Shown here: positions 8,779-16,030 of the stretch, piece after piece
How positions within the stretch are numbered: position 1 is the first letter of the stretch
How the letters are laid out: each line of letters begins with the position of its first letter
Source of the DNA: Treponema sp.
GTDB taxonomy: Bacteria > Spirochaetota > Spirochaetia > Treponematales > Breznakiellaceae
Length of the DNA stretch: 41,870 bases
Assembly (NCBI GenBank): GCA_031277045.1
Contig: JAISLX010000142.1
Span: forward strand, 1-41,870
Direction: 5' to 3'
Notes under the pieces: generated by a model
Seen by the model: the letters and a program-made list of their open reading frames with translations, nothing else
Told to the model about the DNA's origin: nothing
The model's database searches: none
Translations under genes and position numbers: made by a program

Positions 8779-10335
8779 CTAAAGATTTACGGCTTCCGCG
8801 GGTTCTTTGTCTGCCGCGGCATATTTACCCAAATTGGGATAGTTTTCCGCCCAGGCTTCCAGTTGACGGGCCGTTCCCCGTGAACAGAATGCTTCGTAAG
8901 ATTTTTGAACGCACCTTAAAAAATAGGGCCGCAGTTCCGCCGCCGGTTTTTTTTCTTTGCTGTCGCATGCGTTGACCAGCTCCTGAAATCTCCGCTCACA
9001 AAGCTGCCAATAAAGTTCCGACGCCTGTTTTGCGAACGATTCGCCTTCCACTTTCAATCCCCGGTAGTACCCCGCAACCCTTCCGTATAAGACGCGGGAT
9101 AATTCGTCCAGGGTGTTCATTTCACTTTTAAGGTTGACATACAGATTTTCACCAAAAACGGACGATTCAAAAAACGTTTCGGATTCGACATAATCATCGG
9201 TTCCGGAAACGTACTGTTCTCCGGCGTTACTTGAGACTCGCAGCCCGGCGGACCAAATCCCGATGACGGGCGGTTTTTTCGCGGCGCCTATTATCCGGTC
9301 AATACCCAGGCGGATATAGGGACACTCAAAGTACTGTTCACCGGTCCGTAAAAAACCAAGCAGGGAAGTAAGGTTCCGCCACGGACGCCTTGAGGGATCG
9401 GCCCAGAATACTTTATATTCCTTTTCCGTCTTGTTTATCGCCATGCTGGGATCGGCGATGCCGTCTTTATGATTGGGGTGAAGAACGCCTTCCGAATAGT
9501 GTATCCCGTCTTCCGCCAGCAGGACAAAGCGCGAAAAAGGAACCAGCCGCCCCATAAGGGATTTTTTGAGCCTTTCCGCGACAGCATCCCTTTCGCCGGC
9601 GGGCGGCGTTTCCCAGGGAACGGGCCCAAGCCCGTGCGTGGCCTTGTCCGTAAATATTTTAAGATTCTCAATATCTTCCCGCGTCAAAAGGTTGAGCCAC
9701 AGGGTTTCAACCAGGCTTGTCCCCGTAAGAAAACTGTGCAGGTAACCGAGGAAACCGATGGACGCGCCGGGCTTGCCGGTGGAAGGTTTCCCCTTGTCGT
9801 TGCATTTTTCCTGATAGCCCCGGGAAAGTACGACCGAATTATCCGTTTTCTTCCCCCCCAGAGCAAAGCCCATAAGCCGCACCACCAGAAGCGCCTTTTC
9901 CGCGTCCGTAATGTCCCGTTCCCGCTGGGTTTGGGTCAGTACTGTGGTATTGCCCGTCGCTATGTCGGGCATTACCGCCCCGAAGGGCTGTTTCTCCGCC
10001 GCCGCGATTGCCGGAATCTGGAGGAAGGGCTTTTTTCCGTACAGCCAAAAATCGTCATAGTGGGTTTTAAGATACTCAAGGACCTTTTTTGCGAGCCCCT
10101 TCGCGCCAAGCTTTTCCCACTCGGCGGTATCCGCGGGGGTATACGCGGCCTGGGACACGGCCAGGAGCAGTTTGAGTACCGCGACTTTTTGGACCGGGTC
10201 CCCTCCCAGGGAACGAAGTCCGGTGTCCGTGAATATCTGCCGCAGGCTTACAAGCCCCTTGCCGGCAATAAGTGCCCACTTTTCGTCTGTCAGATTACAA
10301 CGGTTTGGAGGGCTTGCCTTGTTCTCGCGGGCCAT
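8779..10335 (-). CDS. cse1: Cse1 (CasA/Cas8e), Cascade large subunit
   Basis: Large subunit that reads the PAM and recruits Cas3. It is 518 aa from the ATG at 10335 (E. coli CasA 502), which has AAGGAG seven bases upstream. A longer reading to 10416 would run into the promoter and is rejected. The N-terminus NRCNLTDEKWALI and the internal KPFLQIPAIAAAEKQPFG and FLGYLHSFLTGTSLVETLW blocks are typical of Cse1. It is the first gene of the cse1-cse2-cas6e-cas7e-cas5e-cas1-cas2 operon and is driven by the promoter at 10385-10413, which the adjacent pseudo-crRNA appears to target. Confidence 0.96.
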   Translation of the reverse strand: MARENKASPPNRCNLTDEKWALIAGKGLVSLRQIFTDTGLRSLGGDPVQKVAVLKLLLAVSQAAYTPADTAEWEKLGAKGLAKKVLEYLKTHYDDFWLYGKKPFLQIPAIAAAEKQPFGAVMPDIATGNTTVLTQTQRERDITDAEKALLVVRLMGFALGGKKTDNSVVLSRGYQEKCNDKGKPSTGKPGASIGFLGYLHSFLTGTSLVETLWLNLLTREDIENLKIFTDKATHGLGPVPWETPPAGERDAVAERLKKSLMGRLVPFSRFVLLAEDGIHYSEGVLHPNHKDGIADPSMAINKTEKEYKVFWADPSRRPWRNLTSLLGFLRTGEQYFECPYIRLGIDRIIGAAKKPPVIGIWSAGLRVSSNAGEQYVSGTDDYVESETFFESSVFGENLYVNLKSEMNTLDELSRVLYGRVAGYYRGLKVEGESFAKQASELYWQLCERRFQELVNACDSKEKKPAAELRPYFLRCVQKSYEAFCSRGTARQLEAWAENYPNLGKYAAADKEPAEAVNL

Positions 10336-10352
10336 AGCTGAGCTCCTTAATT

Positions 10353-10387
10353 TGAAACTGTTGACATTTATCGCTATAAAAAGTATT
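10353..10387 (-). promoter_or_regulatory. Predicted Cascade operator (partial protospacer with AAT PAM)
   Basis: On the minus strand, PAM AAT (10387-10385) is followed by a stretch from 10384 that matches pseudo-spacer 1 (10527 onward) at guide positions 1-5, 7-16 and 19-21. Mismatches are at 6, 17 and 18; positions 6 and 18 are flipped out in I-E Cascade and do not pair. Beyond position 21 the match is lost, the pattern expected for binding without Cas3 cleavage. The site spans the -10 and start of the cas promoter and the spacer and -35 of the divergent promoter. Confidence 0.82.
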
Positions 10388-10389
10388 AT
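10361..10389 (+). promoter_or_regulatory. Overlapping divergent promoter for the pseudo-crRNA
   Basis: On the plus strand TTGACA (10361-10366), 17 bp and TATTAT (10384-10389) form a near-consensus promoter whose -10 overlaps that of the cas operon on the opposite strand. Its start near 10396 would transcribe rightwards through the degenerate repeats at 10486-10650 in crRNA sense. The two promoters cannot easily fire at once, and a Cascade complex on 10353-10387 would cover both. Confidence 0.75.
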
Positions 10390-10413
10390 AGTGCATGGAT
10401 GAACATTTGTCAA
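10385..10413 (-). promoter_or_regulatory. Promoter of the cse1-cas2 operon
   Basis: On the minus strand TTGACA (10413-10408), a 17-bp spacer and TATAAT (10390-10385) form a perfect consensus sigma70-type promoter. The start site should fall near 10378, giving a leader of about 43 nt to the cse1 ATG. So strong a promoter would need repression. The AAT of its -10 box is the PAM of the pseudo-spacer match that extends downstream over the start site. Confidence 0.88.
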
Positions 10414-10482
10414 CATAAATTCTTAAAAAACTTAAAGTTTTTTCTATGGTTGCGCTTCCAAAATCTGATATTTTGGAACTGA
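10399..10482 (+). CDS. Possible 27-aa ORF between promoter and pseudo-crRNA
   Basis: An ATG three bases after the predicted start site opens a 27-aa frame (MNICQHKFLKNLKFFLWLRF, then QNLIFWN). It is basic, aromatic and hydrophobic. No ribosome-binding site precedes it and it would be leaderless. It sits where a toxin (creT) lies in CreTA modules, between the Cascade-repressed promoter and the crRNA-like antitoxin. It may equally be chance or just RNA leader. Confidence 0.2.
   Translation: MNICQHKFLKNLKFFLWLRFQNLIFWN
10456..10478. repeat. Perfect 9-bp inverted repeat upstream of the pseudo-crRNA
   Basis: TTCCAAAAT (10456-10464) and ATTTTGGAA (10470-10478) flank a 5-nt loop. There is no T run after it, so it is not a plain terminator. 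It could be a hairpin in the leader of the pseudo-crRNA transcript, or a protein-binding site. Confidence 0.55.
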
Positions 10483-10485
10483 CTC

Positions 10486-10650
10486 AATTCCCCATACAAA
10501 AAGTTGTTCTTTATGGGGGTGTTTCTACTTTGTATAGCGATACCTGTTTTTTAAGCGGTCGTTCCCCACGTGTGTGGGGGTGCTTACGCATGGGCCGTAA
10601 CACCATCGCGTCATCTTGGATTGTTCCCCACATGTATGTGGGGGTGCTAC
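10486..10650 (+). ncRNA. CreR-like pseudo-crRNA: degenerate mini-CRISPR with three repeats
   Basis: Three diverged copies of the array repeat lie in crRNA sense on the plus strand, opposite to the main array. Copy 1 (10486-10525) keeps the 3' 12 bases exactly, including the 5' handle GTGTTTC, but has an enlarged loop between CCCCATA and TATGGGG. Copy 2 (10559-10586) matches 21 of 28 bases. Copy 3 (10621-10650) has a 2-nt loop insertion and overlaps the cas3 stop codon. Spacing follows the array period (61 bp, then 62-64). The hairpins are kept, so Cas6e processing and Cascade loading are plausible. Pseudo-spacer 1 (10526-10558) matches the cas promoter region; pseudo-spacer 2 (10587-10620) has no target I can see here. 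Position and logic fit the known CreR/CreA class of crRNA-like regulators. A decayed ordinary array is the alternative, but it would not explain the promoter match. Confidence 0.85.
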
Positions 10651-13244
10651 CAACTATTATCGTCTTCGGTGATCTTTTTCTTTACCGATCTGTACCCGCA
10701 GACGCTGGTGTAGGACAGTTCGTAGTTCCCGGTGATGTTGCAGGCGTCTTTACCTTCAAGGTCGCCGCTTTTGTTCACGATGGCTATGCGGAGTATGCCG
10801 TTCTCGTCATCGCCGCCGATGTAGAGATAGTCTCTGAACCACTCCAGGAAGCGCCGCTGGGTGGGGAGGGGGGCGCGTTTTTCTGGGACCGTTACTATGT
10901 GGCGGCTCAGGGCGGCGGCCCGCTCCCGCCATTCCCTGCCGTCTTTTCGCGTTAGTCCGGCGGGAAGTTCCAGGGATTCACCATCGGTGAAGGTCAGGGA
11001 TATACTGCCGGCCTCGTCTTTTTCCGCGGAACGGAGGAGCAGCACGTCTACGGTTTCCTGTTCCGAATACCGGGTGCTTGTCTCCGTGTCCGCCCTGGTT
11101 ACGCCGCCAATGGCGAGCCCCGAAAGGGCCATGTTCCGCAGATGGTCCCGCTTTTTTTCCAGATTATGCTTTAACCGGCCGCGTATCCCTTCTTCTTCCC
11201 GTTCGTTGTAGGTTTCTTCCACCAGCCGGCGTATATCGCCGGGCAGGCTTAAGCTTGCAAGATTTTCCCACAGTTCCAGGGTCCGCAGCAACACGTAGGG
11301 ATCGTATACGAAAGCGCTCGTTCCCAGTTCTTTTTTGTAGTTGTCCAGAACCTGTTCGTAATCCGCCGCGAGGATCCAGGTTTCCGGGCGGGCGTCCCGG
11401 GGCCGCAGGGGATCGGTTTTCCGGTGGCGCCAGAGCCGCCCTATGCGCTGGAGGAGCATGTCGGTGGGGCAGAGCCGGGTAACAAGAAAATCCGCGTCAA
11501 TGTCCAGGGATTGTTCCAGCACCTGGGTTCCGACGAGAATACGCCCCGTCTCCCCCCGGCGCGCCCTTCCTTCCTCCCCGTAGAGTCCTACCCACAGCGC
11601 CTCGTTGGCTTTCCGGTCGGCCTGGGTAAAGCGGGAGTGGAGCAGTCCGGTTTTAGCACTACATTCGGCGGCCCGGCCGGAAAGTTTTCCGTAGAGTTCC
11701 TGGGCCTGGTCAACCGTGTTTTCTATCCAGAGTACCTGCTGTCCCCTTTCCGCCCGTTTCAGGGCTTCCTCAATCGCCGCACTGTCATCGGTTCGGCGTA
11801 GCGCGATGTTCATGGCGTCGGGGGGCTCCACGGGGATTTCGCGGGGCTTTGTATCGCTTTCGCGGATATAGCTGATAAGGGGGTAGGCTGGAACCGGGCT
11901 GAGTCCTTTGGCTCCCGTCAGTTCTTTTCGCCGCTCGTCCGTAAGGGTGGCGCTTAAAATAATAATGGTGCAGCCCAGTTCCCCAAGACCCCGGACCAGT
12001 TCGTCAAGAATTACGCCGGTGTAACTGTCGTATGAGTGTACCTCGTCCAGAATAACTACTTTTCCCGCGAGGCCGAAGGTTCTGACAAAGCCGTGCTTTA
12101 CGTTCATCACCGCCATAAGGGCCTGGTCGATGGTACCTACTCCAAAGGGGGCCAGTATGCCGCGTTTTCTCGCGTCGAACCATGAGCCGCCGGGCTTGCC
12201 CTCCTCGCCCAGTTCGGTTTCATGGAGCCAGGCGGAACTGTGGAGCAGCCGGGCGGAACGGTGGGGGGACGCCGGATCCAGTACGCGGTCCAGGAAAGTA
12301 TTCACCCGCTCGTGAATCTTGTCGGAGGTGAGCCGCGTCGGCAGGGCAAAATAGACGCCAGACGCCTTTCCGCTTTCCAGGATTTTATAGGCCCCGTAAA
12401 GCGCCGCCTCGGTTTTTCCCATCCCCATAGGGGCTTCCAAAACGTAGAGCCCCGGCGCGGAAAGGGCTTCGATAAACCGCGACTGGACGGGGTAGGGGTC
12501 AAAATCAAAAACATCCCGAAAGGAAAACCCCGGCTTTACCACGGGCCGTATAAATCCCGCCGTTTCCAGGGCGGCATCGGCCCGGCGGCGCAGATCGCCG
12601 GTAGTTGTAACATGTTCGATTCCGTCAAAACTTGAACCTGATCCGATCCAGTCGGCGACGCAGGTAAGTCCCGACAGCAGGGCGGCGTGGGTATTGCTTT
12701 TTAGTTCCGGCCAGGGGACATCAAACCAGGCTTTTAGCTGTTCGATTAACGTTTCGCGCAGGTTTTGCCAGGATGCCCCGCCGAAATAATCGCTGTCCGG
12801 CGGGCACTTTTTTGTTGACCGTCCGTGGTGCCGCCCGGCGATTTCCGGAATGTATTTGGGACAACCCCCAAGCGCCGCCTGGCTTACCGCCGCGTGGCCT
12901 CCCCATGCTTTTTCCTGTTCGGGGGCGGCGTTCTCAAGGCCGGGAAGGGAATTGCGCTGGTAATGCTTCATTCCCGCGCGTACTTTTTCCTGAAAGCTTG
13001 GACATAGCTTTCCTACGTCGTGAACCGCGGCGATAAGTTCCGATCCGGGCGGAAAAAGCCGGGCGCGGATTGCCGGAATTGAATAGCGGATAAGGGCGTT
13101 GGCGACTTCGCCGACTATGACGCAGTGCCCAAACACATCTATGCCCGACGCCTTTTCGCCGTTTTCCAGAACACGGCTTTTTGCCAGACAATCGGATAAC
13201 GGGAGGACTGCTGTTTCGGTTCTGGTGTTTTTTGATCGGATCAC
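10647..13244 (-). CDS. cas3: Cas3 helicase-nuclease
   Basis: Recruited by target-bound Cascade; unwinds and degrades DNA. HD nuclease residues are visible, numbered from the chosen start: H40, H75-D76 in AAVHDVGK, H117 in GGHAAVSQ, and H139-H140 in AGRHHGR. The helicase has Walker A APMGMGKTEAA (271-281), DEVH (400-403), the SAT motif in IILSATLTDERR, and the QRIGRLWRH motif VI. The GTG at 13244 (865 aa; E. coli Cas3 888) is chosen because GGGGGA precedes it and because the promoter at 13301-13329 lies upstream; an in-frame extension to 13475 crosses that promoter. The start remains uncertain. The stop codon lies in pseudo-repeat 3. cas3 appears to be transcribed separately from the Cascade operon. 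Confidence 0.93.
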   Translation of the reverse strand: MIRSKNTRTETAVLPLSDCLAKSRVLENGEKASGIDVFGHCVIVGEVANALIRYSIPAIRARLFPPGSELIAAVHDVGKLCPSFQEKVRAGMKHYQRNSLPGLENAAPEQEKAWGGHAAVSQAALGGCPKYIPEIAGRHHGRSTKKCPPDSDYFGGASWQNLRETLIEQLKAWFDVPWPELKSNTHAALLSGLTCVADWIGSGSSFDGIEHVTTTGDLRRRADAALETAGFIRPVVKPGFSFRDVFDFDPYPVQSRFIEALSAPGLYVLEAPMGMGKTEAALYGAYKILESGKASGVYFALPTRLTSDKIHERVNTFLDRVLDPASPHRSARLLHSSAWLHETELGEEGKPGGSWFDARKRGILAPFGVGTIDQALMAVMNVKHGFVRTFGLAGKVVILDEVHSYDSYTGVILDELVRGLGELGCTIIILSATLTDERRKELTGAKGLSPVPAYPLISYIRESDTKPREIPVEPPDAMNIALRRTDDSAAIEEALKRAERGQQVLWIENTVDQAQELYGKLSGRAAECSAKTGLLHSRFTQADRKANEALWVGLYGEEGRARRGETGRILVGTQVLEQSLDIDADFLVTRLCPTDMLLQRIGRLWRHRKTDPLRPRDARPETWILAADYEQVLDNYKKELGTSAFVYDPYVLLRTLELWENLASLSLPGDIRRLVEETYNEREEEGIRGRLKHNLEKKRDHLRNMALSGLAIGGVTRADTETSTRYSEQETVDVLLLRSAEKDEAGSISLTFTDGESLELPAGLTRKDGREWRERAAALSRHIVTVPEKRAPLPTQRRFLEWFRDYLYIGGDDENGILRIAIVNKSGDLEGKDACNITGNYELSYTSVCGYRSVKKKITEDDNSW

Positions 13245-13300
13245 GGAAATTTCCCCCACGGTTTCGTGTAAGGCCGTACCGCCCCGGCAGGCTGAAGAAC

Positions 13301-13329
13301 ATTCTACAGAAAATTTAACGTATCGTAAA
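13301..13329 (-). promoter_or_regulatory. Predicted cas3 promoter
   Basis: On the minus strand TTTACG (13329-13324), 17 bp and TAGAAT (13306-13301). The start would fall near 13294, about 50 nt before the proposed GTG. It is weaker than the cse1 promoter. I found no convincing seed-type match of either pseudo-spacer here. Confidence 0.55.
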
Positions 13330-13468
13330 GCTGTTAAAACTACCAATGGCTGTTGTCCGGAAAACAAAAAGTTCAGGACAATTCTATTATGGACAAACTT
13401 CCTTATGGTTTTCCCGCCTGCGGTAACACCGGTATATGCGCCGGCCTTGGGCAGCGCGATTTGCGTTG

Positions 13469-13497
13469 TTGACAAAGATGGCTATGGCACGTACTAT
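13469..13497 (+). promoter_or_regulatory. Predicted promoter of the HigA-like gene
   Basis: TTGACA (13469-13474), 17 bp, TACTAT (13492-13497). The transcript would start near 13504, leaving a short leader that carries the AAGGAG ribosome site. Confidence 0.6.
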
Positions 13498-13514
13498 AAA
13501 CCGAAGGAGTTGTT

Positions 13515-13907
13515 ATGCCTAAATTTACAGAAACACCGGTTACCGCTCTTAAAGCTCTTATGGGCGAGTATCAAATCAGTACAAACAGACTGGCCAGGGA
13601 GATCAAACTAAGTCATACCGCCGTGGCGAAGATCGTTACGGGCCAGGGGAGAATCAGCCCTTCTATGGCCCTTCGCCTGGCGAAATTCTTTGCCACCACT
13701 CCCGGATACTGGATTGATATGCAGTCCAAACTTGATCTCGCGGAAGCTGCCGGGAATCCCGAACTGGCAAGGCTGCTTAAAACAATCGGCAAGGCCTCGA
13801 AACCTGCCCCGCTGAAAAAAACCGGCGGCAAAGCCGTGAAACCGGCGGGAACAGCGCGCGGGGCATCAAAGGCCCGGACAAGGGGCAAATCCTGCGTTTC
13901 AAAATAG
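13515..13907 (+). CDS. Orphan HigA/VapI-like XRE regulator with basic tail
   Basis: DNA-binding protein of the HigA antitoxin type. Residues 10-80 form an XRE helix-turn-helix (ISTNRLAREIKLSHTAVAKI, then RISPSMALRLAKFF) ending in the usual HigA PGYWIDMQSKLDLAEA block. The start ATG follows AAGGAG. No HigB/RelE-like toxin ORF is seen on either side, so it is either an orphan or a free-standing regulator. Residues 88-130 form an unusual tail rich in lysine, alanine and glycine, like a histone H1 tail and not usual for HigA. It is transcribed away from cas3 and shares a 270-bp intergenic region with it, so regulation of itself and perhaps of cas3 is plausible but unproven. Confidence 0.8.
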   Translation: MPKFTETPVTALKALMGEYQISTNRLAREIKLSHTAVAKIVTGQGRISPSMALRLAKFFATTPGYWIDMQSKLDLAEAAGNPELARLLKTIGKASKPAPLKKTGGKAVKPAGTARGASKARTRGKSCVSK

Positions 13908-14005
13908 CGTTGTCCTGGGCCCCGGTTACCGGCCGGAAATAGTGTTCCCGGACAACAAGCGTCAAAAACAACGAAAAAACACGGGTTTTGCGGCTGTTCC
14001 AACTG
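13908..14005 (-). repeat. Possible diverged copy of the dispersed hairpin repeat
   Basis: Read on the minus strand, CCGTGTTTTTTCGTTGTTTTT is followed by an outer pair GTTGTCC/GGACAAC. This resembles the end of the copy at 34480-34624 (CCGTGTTTTTTGTTGTTTTT and then a TTGTTC/GAACAA hairpin). The rest has decayed. The inverted repeat directly follows the HigA-like gene and might help end its transcript. Confidence 0.35.
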
Positions 14006-14188
14006 TATCGGTGGAAACCGCCGGTTAAGGCCTCGCCGTCATGACGGATTTGTTTACTCGAGGGGTGGCGAATACCCAAGACCCGGCTCGCGGGGGAGCC
14101 TTGGGGCGGTTCAATTCCTGCGAGGATGGCGGGGTAAAGACCTTCCCCGCGCAAAAAGACAATCCGGGCTCTTAAACCCAGGGTTGCA
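14006..14188. other. Intergenic stretch without recognised gene
   Basis: Between the HigA-like gene and the ABC exporter. It is GC-rich with no convincing ORF. A GGTTCAATTCC motif (14108-14118) looks like a tRNA T-loop, but no cloverleaf could be folded. Confidence 0.5.
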
Positions 14189-14224
14189 TGACAAGCTCCG
14201 CGTGTCTGACAAGCTCCGCATGTC
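14189..14224. repeat. Tandem 18-bp direct repeat
   Basis: Two adjacent copies of an 18-bp unit (TGACAAGCTCCGCGTGTC, 14189-14206; second copy 14207-14224 with one change, G to A). They lie about 55 bp ahead of the exporter start. Possible regulator-binding site or simple duplication. Confidence 0.8.
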
Positions 14225-14278
14225 TTGCAACTCGTGGTTTCAAGACAGCCCCATCCTGCGAAAAAGGAAGTAGACGGC

Positions 14279-16030
14279 GTGAAAGGGTTGCTGCGATATT
14301 TACGGCCTTTTGTATCCCTTCTCGTGCTGGCGGTGGGAATGCTCCTGATCCAGGCTGCCAGCGATCTTACGCTGCCCGGGCTTCTCTCGCGCCTGGTGAA
14401 TGAGGTTTTAAGAATCAGTTCGGATCCTCTGTCCCGGGGGGGTGGTTCCATCACCGGCATAGGCCTTGTCATGCTGGCCGTTACCCTGGGCGGGGGCGCC
14501 GCGGCGATTGGGGTGGATTTTTTTTCCACAAAGACGGCCGCAGGCATCGCCCGGGATCTTAGATACGCGGTATTTGAGAAAGTAGAACATTTTTCCAGCA
14601 GGGAATTTGATTCTTTTTCAACGGCGTCCCTTATTACCAGGTGTACCAATGACATCAACCAGATCCAGGGGATTTTTGTCATGGGCATCAGAATGATCTG
14701 TTACGCGCCCATTATGGGCATAGGAAGCGTCATTATGGCGGTAAATACGGCGCCGTCCATGAGCTGGCTTATCATTCTTGCCGTAGCCGTTCTTATGGGC
14801 ATGGTAATTATTATCACATCCCTGGCAATGCCCAAATTCCGCCTGATACAAACGCTGGTAGACCGGCTTAACCTCACGGCCAGAGAAACCCTGAACGGTC
14901 TTATGGTGATCAGGGCCTTTGGAAAAGAGCAGGCCGAGGAAAAAAGGTTCGACGAGGTTAACCGTGAACTTACCACAGTAAATCTGTCGGTAAACCGGAT
15001 TATGGCCCTCATATTCCCGGTGATGCAGCTTATTATGAATACGCTTATCCTGGCTGTTATCTGGATAGGCTCGCACCGGATCGCCGTGGGCGTTATGGAT
15101 GTGGGCGGCATGATGGCATTTATCCAGTACGCCATGCACGTTATTTTTTCGTTCATGTTTCTTTCGATGATGTTCGTTATGCTGCCGCGGACGGCGGTTT
15201 CGGCGGATCGCGTTGCCCAGGTGCTGAACACCAGGGCCGCCATTAATGATCCCGAAAAACCCGGAAGTTTTACCGCGCCTTCGCGGGGCGGCAGGGTTGA
15301 ATTCAGGAACGTATATTTCCGCTACGAAGCGGGTTCCGCTGATGCCCTGACCAATATCAGTTTTACTGCGGAACCGGGGGAAACCACCGCCCTTATCGGC
15401 CCCACGGGTTCGGGAAAATCCACCATTATCAATCTTATTCTGCGGTTTTACGATGTTACCGGCGGCGCCATATTTTTTAACGGCGTTGACATACGGGAAC
15501 TGGCGCAGGAGGAACTTCGTTCCTGCATCGGTTACGTGCCCCAGAAAAGCGTCCTTCTTTCCGGCCCTGTTTCTTTTAATCTTAGATACGGGAAAAAAGA
15601 CGCTTCCGGTGAGGAAATGAGGGAAGGCGCCGAAATTGCCCAGGCTCTGGACATCATCGGGGAAAAGGCGGAAGGTTTTGAGTTTTCCCTTTCCCAGGGG
15701 GCGGCGAATCTTTCGGGCGGCCAGAAACAGCGGCTTTCAATCGCCAGGGCTCTGGTGCGGAATCCGGAGCTTCTTCTTTTCGATGACAGTTTTTCCGCCC
15801 TCGATTTTGCTACCGACGCGCGGCTACGGCGGGCCCTGGCGGAAAAACGAAAAGACGCGGCGAAGATCGTCGTGGCCCAGCGGGTGGGCACCATTATGCG
15901 GGCCGAAAAAATTATCGTTCTGGACAACGGCAGAATCGTTGGCATGGGAACTCACCGGGAACTTCTGGAAACCAGTCCCGAATACCGGGAGATTGCCGAA
16001 TCCCAGTTTTCGCGGGAGGAAATGGCGTGA
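14279..16030 (+). CDS. ABC exporter half-transporter, degenerate-site partner
   Basis: Inner-membrane ABC exporter (MdlA/TM287-like): an N-terminal six-helix transmembrane domain (about residues 1-310) and a C-terminal ATPase. The GTG at 14279 is chosen for the AAGGAAG upstream; it gives 583 aa. The ATPase has Walker A GPTGSGKST and signature LSGGQKQRLSIARAL. The base after Walker B is Asp, not the catalytic Glu (LLLFDDSFSALD), and the switch histidine is Gln (VVAQRVGTI). These changes mark the inactive-site subunit of a heterodimeric exporter. The stop overlaps the start of the next gene (GTGA). Substrate unknown; drug, lipid or peptide are all possible. Confidence 0.9.
   Translation: MKGLLRYLRPFVSLLVLAVGMLLIQAASDLTLPGLLSRLVNEVLRISSDPLSRGGGSITGIGLVMLAVTLGGGAAAIGVDFFSTKTAAGIARDLRYAVFEKVEHFSSREFDSFSTASLITRCTNDINQIQGIFVMGIRMICYAPIMGIGSVIMAVNTAPSMSWLIILAVAVLMGMVIIITSLAMPKFRLIQTLVDRLNLTARETLNGLMVIRAFGKEQAEEKRFDEVNRELTTVNLSVNRIMALIFPVMQLIMNTLILAVIWIGSHRIAVGVMDVGGMMAFIQYAMHVIFSFMFLSMMFVMLPRTAVSADRVAQVLNTRAAINDPEKPGSFTAPSRGGRVEFRNVYFRYEAGSADALTNISFTAEPGETTALIGPTGSGKSTIINLILRFYDVTGGAIFFNGVDIRELAQEELRSCIGYVPQKSVLLSGPVSFNLRYGKKDASGEEMREGAEIAQALDIIGEKAEGFEFSLSQGAANLSGGQKQRLSIARALVRNPELLLFDDSFSALDFATDARLRRALAEKRKDAAKIVVAQRVGTIMRAEKIIVLDNGRIVGMGTHRELLETSPEYREIAESQFSREEMA

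Noticed and set aside
10336..10416. Longer Cse1 reading from 10416
   Set aside because: It covers the -10 box of its own promoter, and a clear SD fits the ATG at 10335.
13270..13290. GGCCGTA shared by pseudo-spacer 2 and the cas3 leader region
   Set aside because: The match lies outside the seed, has no AAY PAM, and the first five guide bases do not match.
13245..13475. Longer Cas3 N-terminus to 13475
   Set aside because: It has no family similarity and runs through the predicted promoter; the Cas3 N-terminal pattern (LPLSDCLAKS) starts later.
14006..14130. tRNA-like T-loop GGTTCAATTCC near 14108 with CCTCGC/GCGAGG ends
   Set aside because: The T stem does not pair well and no D or anticodon arm folds; no tRNA called.
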